Shown here: piece after piece, positions 13,001-20,513 of the stretch
How the letters are laid out: each line of letters begins with the position of its first letter
Position numbering within the stretch: the stretch's first letter is position 1
Origin: Pelodera strongyloides
Taxonomy: Eukaryota; Nematoda; Chromadorea; Rhabditida; Rhabditidae
Length of the DNA: 64,000 bases
Direction of reading: 5' to 3'
NCBI GenBank assembly: GCA_036852015.1
Contig: JAANDG010000042.1
Span: forward strand, 310,001-374,000
Translations under genes and position numbers: made by a program
Notes under the pieces: generated by a model
Told to the model about the DNA's origin: nothing
Seen by the model: the letters and a program-made list of their open reading frames with translations, nothing else
The model's database searches: none

Positions 13001-13927
13001 ATTCTCGGCGACTGGAACGGTGCAGGCTGTCATTGCAATTTCAGTACTGAAGCAATGAGAAATTCGGGTGGTTATAGGTAAACTGTTGATTCTTTGATCT
13101 TAATATTTTGCAACATAGAAATACTGTATATCTATGTTGACAAATAAATTATTGTTTCCTAATTACGCTAGAAACTCATTACTTTCAGTGTCATCGAGGA
13201 AGCAATTCATAGGCTTTCGGAGACGCACCACCAGCATATTGCATATTACGATCCACACGGTGGAAGGGATAATGAACGACGGTAAAATTACTACTTTATA
13301 GATGTTCACAGCCAACATCATTGGCATTCCCTGCCTTGGTCAGTTTCCATGGGCAGTCTGTAATGTCTAAAATTACTATTTGCGCTTCAGACTGACTGGA
13401 GCGCACGAAACGGAAACAATCGATGCCTTCTCCTATGGAATTGCAAACCGTCACTGCTCGATCCGAATTCCGAAACAAACATTCGATGACCAGTGTGTAA
13501 GTGACTTTTACATTGCCAACTGGTTGCCCCTAGAATGGTTGTTGTCAAAACGGGCTAGAACCCTCACAAGGTAACATTAAAAATTCCCCTGATCTCATTA
13601 GTTAATAAGCCCGTTAGTGAGTACTTTACCCACAACATGCATATGCAGATTGTTCCCAACAATACAATCTCAAGCTTGCCATATTGATATGTACATAGTA
13701 CATACTACAGAGAAACAGTGCAAAAATACTCTGCCGCGAACATTGAGCTCGAATGTACACAATGTTAACTTTGAAATTTCAATGTTTTCTCTCTTCAGGG
13801 TTATTTCGAGGATCGTCGTCCCTCTTCCAACTGTGATCCTTATAATGTGACTTCTGCACTTGTAAAGACTTGCTGTCTGTCAGGAAGAGATCGCAAACTT
13901 TCCCTTACTTATGTTCCAACCTTTTAG
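10031..13927 (+). CDS. glutamine synthetase (glutamate-ammonia ligase)
   Basis: Twelve exons: 10031-10073, 10166-10230, 10330-10414, 10505-10595, 10829-10899, 11029-11175, 11919-12046, 12727-12803, 12955-13077, 13189-13281, 13391-13496 and 13799-13927. They give 385 aa, close to the ~373 aa of animal enzymes. It forms glutamine from glutamate, ammonia and ATP. Beta-grasp residues YVWIDGTGE and WNFDGTST precede the catalytic domain. The metal/glutamate site EQEYTL is near residue 141, [12 protein letters not shown] near 205, the ATP/glutamate loop [11 protein letters not shown] at 257-267 (the usual Thr is Cys), and NRHCSIRIP and [15 protein letters not shown] lie near the C-terminus. These features indicate an active type II enzyme. 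An acceptor TTTTAG lies seven bases before the in-frame ATGATG. The junction between exons 5 and 6 (residue 119) is the least certain. Confidence 0.96.
12140..12666. mobile_element. GC-rich inverted-repeat element in glutamine synthetase intron 7
   Basis: The element starts GAGTTGCGCGC and ends GCGCGCAACTC, an exact terminal inverted repeat. The interior is far more GC-rich than the host intron. It is built from repeats of GGTGCGGAAACGG and its complement CCGTTTCCGCACC, GGGAAACAAAATGCGCGC, and GGGGGTGTTTCCCGCA near the right end. An internal hairpin, GGGGCGCAACTTGCGCCCC, sits at about 12274-12292. A tRNA-like pol III unit lies in the middle. It fits a non-autonomous foldback/MITE-like element or a composite containing a tRNA-derived SINE. 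No transposase frame is present and target-site duplication is unclear. Confidence 0.6.
12396..12483 (+). tRNA. tRNA-Leu-like sequence, probably degenerate or SINE head
   Basis: The A box TGGCCGAGTGG (12403-12413) and B box GGTTCGAATCC (12454-12464) match pol III internal promoters, and a T5 run at 12479-12483 could terminate transcription. A 5-bp stem TTAGA/TCTAA with a 7-nt loop could be an anticodon arm with AAG (Leu) in the anticodon position. However, position 33 is not U, the T stem is imperfect, and the 5' and 3' flanks do not pair as an acceptor stem. I therefore favour a tRNA-derived pol III promoter or decayed gene over a working tRNA. Confidence 0.45.
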
Positions 13928-14740
13928 TGTTCAATATTTTTGATCTTCAAATGACCATTTGTTTGTGATGAGGAATATATGTGGTATTTTTTGTGAGATA
14001 TTTCCAGGTCCTTGAGGCGCACTGTTTATTTTCATCAATCAATGTTGAAACGACCATTTGTTTGTGTCTGTCTTTGTTTTAAGTAACTGTTGTTCGGCCG
14101 ATTTCTGTCCCAAACTACTGCAGTTTTTGATGCTTTGTTACCTATCTAATGGCTGAAAAAAATTTCATCTCATTACGAAACATAGCAGGGAAACATAAAA
14201 TTCATAAATTCATATTTTTTTTCCTGTTCATAAAAGACATTTTTTGTTATATTATGTTTTACAAAAAATACCTACTTTTTTCATGTGCTTTACTGTTTTC
14301 AGTCTTATTATAAGTTTAATATAGAATACACAAATCCGACATTCCATGAGCAGAAAATATACTACCTTAAATGCTCTATTTCCTTTCATCGAATTATTCT
14401 TTGTGACTGTAAATCTTGAATCTTCCAAATGACAAACGATTTTATCAATTTATGCACCACGTCATAATTTATTTTTTACATATTCCACTTTGAAAATTTA
14501 ATTGAATTTCAGTGTTTTTTTGTTCTCTTTGATGTGATAACTTTCAATGTAAAATAAATGGTTTATGAACATGATTTTTATTGCGTAACTCTCTTCTAAT
14601 GATGTGCGGTTGATTAAATTCGGGGATCATCTACTCAATTCTGTTCTTTATCAATGTTTCGATAAATTTTCAAGGCATGTCTGTTGATCCTAGTTGAAAA
14701 TTCTCCAAGCGAAAAAAAAAATAACGAAACATTTTCATAA
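13928..14740. other. glutamine synthetase 3' flank
   Basis: Very AT-rich sequence with T-runs. The first clear AATAAA is at 14553-14558, over 600 bases after the stop, so either the 3' UTR is long or a variant signal is used. No other gene is seen. Confidence 0.4.
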
Positions 14741-14769
14741 TGGTTGCGTCGCACACAGGAAAGTGAAAA

Positions 14770-15088
14770 CCCCGATATGGCCCCGATTATTTTAGAAACA
14801 ACCCCGATATGGCCCCGATTCTTCCAAGAAACCCCGATATGGCCCCGATCATCTCCCGCAAAAAGCCCGATCACGAATAATCGGGGCCATATCGGGAACA
14901 GTTCCCAATATAACCCCGATTATTCAAAAAAACCCTATATGGCCCCGATTATTTGTCGAAAAACCCCGATATGGCCCCGATCATTTTCAAAAAAACCCCG
15001 ATATGACCCCGATTTTTTCCAGAAAACCCCGATATGGCGCCGATCACGGCCCGATTTTTTGAGGGACGTGATCGGGACCATATCGGGG
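14770..15088. repeat. array of CCCCGATATGGCCCCGAT boxes
   Basis: Direct units start at 14770, 14802, 14832, 14933, 14964, 14996 and 15027; several are exact and others carry one or two changes. Neighbouring starts are 30-32 bp apart within each cluster. Inverted units lie at about 14880-14896 (ATCGGGGCCATATCGGG) and 15071-15088 (ATCGGGACCATATCGGGG), so the array can fold back. Units are separated by A/T-rich spacers such as TTATTTTAGAAACA. The array ends about 28 bp before a TATA box. It could be a cluster of protein-binding sites, a minisatellite, or part of a foldback element. Confidence 0.85.
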
Positions 15089-15106
15089 TTTTTGGTTTCC
15101 CATGTG

Positions 15107-15130
15107 GCGGGAGGGTATAAAACGCGGTCC
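15107..15130 (+). promoter_or_regulatory. TATA core promoter, first copy
   Basis: The segment contains GGGAGGGTATAAAACGCGGT with the TATA box at 15116-15122. The full 24-bp segment, starting GCGGG and ending GTCC, is identical to 19509-19532. The TATA box, GC-rich flanks and position upstream of the gene at 16478 argue for a core promoter. Promoter activity is inferred. Confidence 0.6.
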
Positions 15131-15172
15131 GCGGTCTTGCGGTCTGCGGTCCGCAGTCTGCGGTCCGCGGTC
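15124..15172 (+). repeat. GCGGTCY heptamer tandem repeat
   Basis: Seven near-copies of a 7-8 nt unit (GCGGTCC, GCGGTCTT, GCGGTCT, GCGGTCC, GCAGTCT, GCGGTCC, GCGGTCC) follow the TATA box directly. They would lie around the transcription start. The second promoter copy at 19.5 kb has only one such unit. Confidence 0.75.
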
Positions 15173-15915
15173 CACTTTGCAAATGGCACCGTGCTATAAA
15201 AAACCGCCCATGCGTTCGTTACCACAGTTCCGTTAAGATATATTTGTGATCAGCTAGTGCTCGGTCCTTGATTTTTGTGATCTCTTTGAACTTATAGAAT
15301 GTTAGCGTAGAATTGCCTCGCCGTTGGCTAGCCCACTGGCAATCCTCTACATCTGTCTTGCTAGTATTTAAACCTATACCGGTAACACTCTATGTCAGTC
15401 ATCAGTCATGTTATTGTCTCTATGAGACATCTCCGTCTACTGTGTCGGGTAGTCTACCGTATGCTCCATTCTATACGAGGTATGGTATTGTTTTTACGCG
15501 TAGTCTATAGGTCTCTACAGTACCTAGGTTGCTCCATTATTTGTAGCATCTGTTCTAGTTTGTTGTTTTCCTTTAAATTAGAATTCTCGCTATGCGATCT
15601 CGTTTTAATTGTATTTCTTTCTCATTGCATGATTTCCTTTATCTTTAAAGTTGATTATTTCGTAATAAACTTTTAACTTATTACTTTGCAAGTTTCTATA
15701 GAAGTGGACTTTCGTCCCTATTTGATATTTGATTCTATTGTGAATGTGCTTGTTTTGTTGTATACAATCCGTCCTTAGCAATAAGTGGAAACATTGTAGA
15801 GTATACGAAACCTGGACGGGTTTGGTTTTGGAATTAAGTTAACATTTTAAGCTTATGTTTAACTTTAACTTTAACATTTAAGTTATTGTTCTGTTAAATG
15901 ATATTTTCAGCGTCG

Positions 15916-15952
15916 GGCTGACGGGGATCACGGCTTAGGCCGCGATCCAGCC
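15916..15952 (+). ncRNA. potential stable RNA hairpin
   Basis: GGCT (15916-15919) can pair with AGCC (15949-15952). Inside, GGATCACGGC (15925-15934) pairs with GCCGCGATCC (15939-15948) with one mismatch around a TTAG tetraloop. The hairpin stands out in AT-rich surroundings and lies 130 bp before the first CTGATGAG motif. It has no counterpart in the second module. Confidence 0.35.
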
Positions 15953-16084
15953 TCACTTATTGATTTTTATTGATTTTTGCTCGTTAAAACTTGCTTAACT
16001 TTAATCTTTAACTTCTAATCACTTGTTAACTACTTTAACATCAAACTCACATTACCCGTAGATTCACAACAACTCCAACTCTGA

Positions 16085-16173
16085 GGTCATCGTACTGATG
16101 AGACCCTGCCCAGGCAAAATCCTCGTATACGATCAAGGGTCGAAAAGGGGTGTCATGTAATAAATACATGACC
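16085..16173 (+). ncRNA. hammerhead-like structured RNA motif, copy 1
   Basis: The sequence opens GGTCATCGTACTGATGAG. GACCC (16102-16106) pairs with GGGTC (16137-16141), so CTGATGA and GAAA flank a stem exactly as in the hammerhead ribozyme core (C3-A9, 10.1-11.1 pair, G12-A14). ATCGTA (16089-16094) is also complementary to TACGAT (16128-16133), which would make a pseudoknot with that stem. A second hairpin, GTCATGTA/TACATGAC (16152-16172), follows. In copy 2 it is ATCATGTT/AACATGAT, so both strands have changed together. A normal stem III and cleavage geometry could not be drawn, so ribozyme activity is unproven. Confidence 0.55.
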
Positions 16174-16477
16174 ATTTACCTATCTTTATATATCTTTGAA
16201 CTCACTCTTGCTTCTATCTATTACTTTTATATATTTCGTTAGTACACTCATTAGAATATTACACTTTTGTTCATTTATTTCCATATTCAATTAGTCTTGA
16301 GTTAGTTAACAACTTGTTCCTACTTACTCTCTTCTTCTATCGTGTAAAACTATTCATTTTCCTTTTCCTGTAGACTATTTCGAGCGATTTTATTAATTCT
16401 GGAGTTCGTAATTTAATATCGAACTATTTGACTATCCTTACAGATGACTGGTAGCTGAAATCGGCTAGCAACATTCG

Positions 16478-17503
16478 ATGGCTGCTCGATTTGTTTCGGT
16501 AAGTTGATCTATCATTGTTTGAAGTTTTGGATGTATTTATTCAGTGAAACCAATTTTCCTACTAGGCGGGTTTTCCTATTGAGCGGGTTCAAAAGAGTGT
16601 AAAATTGCTTTAAGGGAGCTCACAAAGTTTTCCTTTTAAGCGGGTTTTCCTGTTAACGAGGTTTCACTGTATTTATATTGAAAATATGATTTTAGGACGA
16701 AGCTCTCGTTAACCAACATTTGCTCCAACGAGTTGCGGATGTTGTGCGTGATAAGTGAGTGAATATTTCTAATTATTTTTTAACATTATTTAGTTATTAG
16801 CTTTTGATAATTGGTTTTATATCTTCATTTGCCTTTTTTATACAACTCATAAACCTTTTACCCATTTAGGCAGGAAGAGTGGGATGTAGCTACTCATGGT
16901 GTCTTCGTCGGAGTTCTTTTCAATGCAATTCAAGGAATTACGTCTGTGTTGCGGCGTCCATCCGGTTCGGATAAACTTTTCTTTTTCTTACTTTGTAACA
17001 TTTTGTAAACAATATTGCTATTGGAGAAATTCAGAGGCTTTTTAGAATTATTTTAAAAAAAGTTTCTTTCAGTGCGTGGCCGTCTCGCTCCAACTCTTCT
17101 CCACCCAGACGTCGACGCGGTATGATTTCTTTATATTATTAGAATGATAAATTACAGCACTTAATGCGAGAGTATACATAATCATTTAATATTTAAATGA
17201 TAATTTGTTAAGGGGTCTTCGTTCAAGCTGCTCTTCCAACGGCTCCGCAATCAGATCAATTGCGCTTGCGTCCTCTCTGATCTCTCTCACCTCGGTATTT
17301 TTTTATATTATTTTATATAGAGTTTTTAAATGTTTGTATATTTTACTATTTTGATTACAGACATGTATTTATTTTGTTTTATAGGTCCGACGGCCAACGC
17401 TGACGAATCCGCTGCACTGGATCACATCAAGCAAACGCTTCGCAACATCGTTGAGAACATCTCTCCGGCCTCTGATCGTGCGTCTTCCACCGATTCCAAT
17501 TGA
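16478..17503 (+). CDS. orphan 140-aa protein
   Basis: Six exons join in one phase-consistent frame: 16478-16498, 16696-16754, 16870-16964, 17073-17119, 17213-17294 and 17385-17503, stop TGA 17501-17503. All introns have GT..AG ends. AATAAA follows at 17572-17577. An acceptor (TTACAG) lies 35 bases before the chosen ATG. An earlier ATG at 16444 opens only a four-codon uORF, MTGS. The N-terminal half is predicted helical (DEALVNQHLLQRVADVVRDK), then a hydrophobic stretch GVFVGVLFNAIQGITSVL near residues 37-54. The tail is acidic/Ser-rich (SPASDRASSTDSN). I recognise no family. Phase agreement over five introns supports a real gene, but the frames of exons 4-5 are the least sure. Confidence 0.6.
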
Positions 17504-17579
17504 TTTCTGTTGTGTAGAAGTAATTCAGCAGTTCGCGATATCCATTTATTTCGTGTTCTCCGTTTGTCGTCAATAAAAC

Positions 17580-19018
17580 CCTCTGTGGTACGGACGTTGA
17601 TAGCGCGACGCACGGAACGGGGCAACCTCAAAGTCTGTCTCTCATAAAGATTCCTCTGAAATTCTTGATTCCCAGCACTTCTACTAATTCTAAGAGTTCG
17701 ACGTTTGTAAGAGGCTTTAGATTTTTATTAAAATTCATTTATTGAGCCTTATTTTTATTCACCATTTATTAAATTTAAAATGGTCCTCAAGTGCACCAGT
17801 AAGCTAAAAGTGTCGGTGTGTTAAATTGTTTGATTTCTTGCTTTAAGTAGCTCAAAATGTGTCAAAAAGTGAAAAGTGGGCAAAATGGTCTGAGCTACGT
17901 CCAGTCCAAAATTACCATTTTTTCAGAAATGACAGATTTTCGATAAGTTAAGCAAGGTTTTTGATGATTTTGTGCACTAAAATAGTCAAAAAGTGCAAAA
18001 AAGTGCAAATGGGCAAAATGGCCGTCCAGAAACAACTTTTTACATATTATTTATATCTTCACGTTTGCAAAAAAAATGCAAAATTGTATTTGGGATTTGG
18101 AAAATTTTTTCAAAGGTAAAATAATATCATAGTCAAAAATAGTGTCTCCGTTGACAAGAAAAAATCTTTCTCGTATCGCAGTAACCTTGTTTAATCAGTT
18201 GAAACCCATTTTTTTTGCCGAAGTATTCTTCATCAAGCTCACAAGAAGTCACACTCAATCTACCGTAGTCACACTCGATTTTTATCCCAAAACTATATTA
18301 TGTGGTCTGTCTTACGATCACACTGTTCACAATGTTATCGCTATGTAAAATGATCAAGTTCATTCACAATTTAGCACTGTAGAAATAACTAGCGGCGTCC
18401 CTTCGCTTACCATAACTATTTAATCGAGTGTATTTTGATGATATGATATTCCCCATGTTCATGATATGATGATATGATATTTGATGATACGAAAGGGTGC
18501 TCAGTGCACTCTCGGGAACCTGGTCTGGCGAAGACTAAGTCTCGACTCTCGCCTGATTTTTTCGCAGCGCGCCATAAGAGATTCTCGTTGTTAGAGGGGG
18601 TGTGCCGCGCCCCTGTTGCGGATTTGCGCGGCGATGTCGCTGCGGGAGGATGTTAGTAGGGTGGAATGCGCACTTCACAGTAATGTATCTCGAAACGTCT
18701 TCTGTACAAGAAAATTTAGCAGATCTTTCACCCGGACCCGGATCCTTTCACATTATCTATGTACCTGAATGTGGTAAACTCTCTAGTTTGCGCCTGCTTC
18801 TGGCTCAAACTATGAGAAACTATTTTTTATTATAAGTATAAAGATCTATACGCTCGCAGAAGCGTGGTGACGCCCTTCATTCGTCATCGTATTCATGAAA
18901 AATCCCATAAGGCTAATTTTTTATGTTGTATTGAAACTTTAATTCTCCTTTTATTTTCATTTTCATAGACGCCAATTTTTTTTCTCTTTTCGGGAAATTC
19001 TTACACAAGGCAGTTTGG
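17580..19018. other. intergenic between the two module genes
   Basis: No coding exon is supported. Short degenerate repeats appear: AAAAAGTG/GGGCAAAATGG blocks around 17860-18025 and GATATGATAT blocks around 18435-18485. Confidence 0.45.
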
Positions 19019-19022
19019 TTAA

Positions 19023-19461
19023 AAGGGTCAGGCTCACGAGAAAAAAAACACAATGTTGTTAGTTTGCCATAATATTCCAGTTCTCCCTCCATACGAGTTT
19101 ACACATGGCAACATCATTGTACTGTACAGATATAGCAATTCGACAGTGCTATTATAATGTCCAGACACTACATATTATCGTACATTAGCGTTTAAACAGA
19201 CAATTTAATCAGACTGCATGCAAGTTTAAGATTATCGGTTATAACGCTAGCGAATAGTTCAATTTGCATATAAAAAGATGCATACATGCAGCTTCTGCCT
19301 TACTATGCAAACAAAATTAGACTGAGGAGAGTCGGGCTATTATAATTGCCGAGTCTAATGGCTATATCTACACAATGACGTTCCCATGTGTAAACTTGTG
19401 TGGAGAACCGGAATATTATGGCAAACTAGCAAAATTGTGTTTTTCTCGTGAGCCTGACCCT
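19023..19461. mobile_element. TTAA-flanked MITE with long imperfect inverted repeats
   Basis: The left end AGGGTCAGGCTCACGAG (after TTAA at 19019-19022 plus one extra A) is matched by CTCGTGAGCCTGACCCT before TTAA at 19462-19465. The two arms stay complementary, with mismatches, for over 110 bp, including TTTGCCATAATATTCC against GGAATATTATGGCAAA and GTTTACACATGG against CCATGTGTAAAC. The element is ~440 bp with no transposase. TTAA duplication is typical of piggyBac-mobilised elements, so a non-autonomous piggyBac-type MITE is likely. It ends about 55 bp before the second TATA promoter. Confidence 0.85.
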
Positions 19462-19497
19462 TTAACTTCATGCACTACAACAAGAAACCTAAATGAT

Positions 19498-19551
19498 GAG
19501 AAGCCAGTGCGGGAGGGTATAAAACGCGGTCCCCTCCCGCACTGGCTTCTC
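19498..19551 (+). promoter_or_regulatory. TATA core promoter inside a perfect palindrome, second copy
   Basis: GAGAAGCCAGTGCGGGAGGG (19498-19517) and its exact reverse complement (19532-19551) enclose a 14-nt loop, TATAAAACGCGGTC. The TATA box at 19518-19524 therefore lies in the loop of a 20-bp perfect stem. The 24-bp core 19509-19532 is identical to 15107-15130, which lacks the right arm. It lies ~1 kb before the MVB12 start codon. Confidence 0.7.
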
Positions 19552-20191
19552 GTGTTGGAATGTTAGTGCATTGTAAAACAGCACTCGACCTACCGTAGCC
19601 ACGCGCTTGCCTGCGTCTACAAACTACATATGACCGACCATTGTCATTCATTTTGAAAAGCAATATAATAAATATTACTAATAATCTCGCAGTGATACTA
19701 TTTTCGTTGTTTCTTTTTCTCAAATGAGAGGAACAATACTTGTGAACCAATCGAATGAAAGTTTTTTTCTCGTTTACCAGTGTTTTATCTTTTACTTGAG
19801 TCTCTTAAAATGAAAAATCGCCTTACTCATCGGATTGCTGCCCAATGCGTATTTGATCAAACAAACCGAACTTGTTGGTTTCCCATTTATCATTAATGTC
19901 TCTCGATAGACTTTTATAAATACTGCATGATATTTTTTAGTTATTATGATGTAATTTTGTAAATCTCATGTATATGTTTACCCGTATTGCATGTGTATTT
20001 GTTCAGTGATTCACGCTCGGTCATACTACTATTAATTAATTGCAATAACAATTGCACTCAACACAATTACACATAATCAGTCACACATTCTTCAACCAAA
20101 CTGTCAATTTTCTTTGTACGTAGTTAATTGTTCTGTCTTATGTTCATACTCTTTTAATTTTTTATTTTTTACTTTCCTATCCTAAAGCTGT

Positions 20192-20279
20192 GGTCATCGT
20201 ACTGATGAGACCCAACTACAGCAAAACCCTCGTATACGATCAGGGTCGAAACGGGGTTATCATGTTAAAGAACATGATA
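20192..20279 (+). ncRNA. hammerhead-like structured RNA motif, copy 2
   Basis: The first 22 bases, beginning GGTCATCGTACTGATGAG, are identical to copy 1 at 16085. The stem GACCC/GGGTC (20209-20213 and 20243-20247) and CGAAA are retained, while the bases in between differ except for CCTCGTATACGATCA. ATCGTA (20196-20201) can pair with TACGAT (20235-20240). The terminal hairpin is ATCATGTT/AACATGAT (20259-20278), with compensatory differences from copy 1. The motif ends 235 bp before the MVB12 ATG, in what would be the outron or a 5'-UTR intron. Confidence 0.55.
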
Positions 20280-20513
20280 CACTTTATCTATCAATCAATA
20301 CTCTCCTTTACACTTTTCCTATTATTACTGTAAATTTATTTATTTCGTTTCTTTTTTAATTACCTATGTTACGCTAAGAACGCATGTTCGATCAATCTCC
20401 TGCACATATTTGGACGTTTATTTATATTTTCCGGTTTCTCTCCGTCTCCAATTATCTCTCACTTTAATGCTTTTCTTATCTTCCACCTATTTCTTGATAT
20501 TTCGTCGTTGCAG

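Noticed and set aside
14744..15225. Frames of 77-151 codons reading PDMAPII/PIWPRS repeats and their complements
   Set aside because: They are translations of the CCCCGATATGGCCCCGAT array; open in several frames because the repeat lacks stops.
16085..16173. C/D-box snoRNA explanation of the TGATGA motif
   Set aside because: No CTGA D box or terminal stem is placed suitably, and the conserved paired GACCC/GGGTC plus CGAAA fits a different fold.
18142..18348. 68-codon plus-strand frame between the two module genes
   Set aside because: No splice sites, no homology and low-complexity surroundings.
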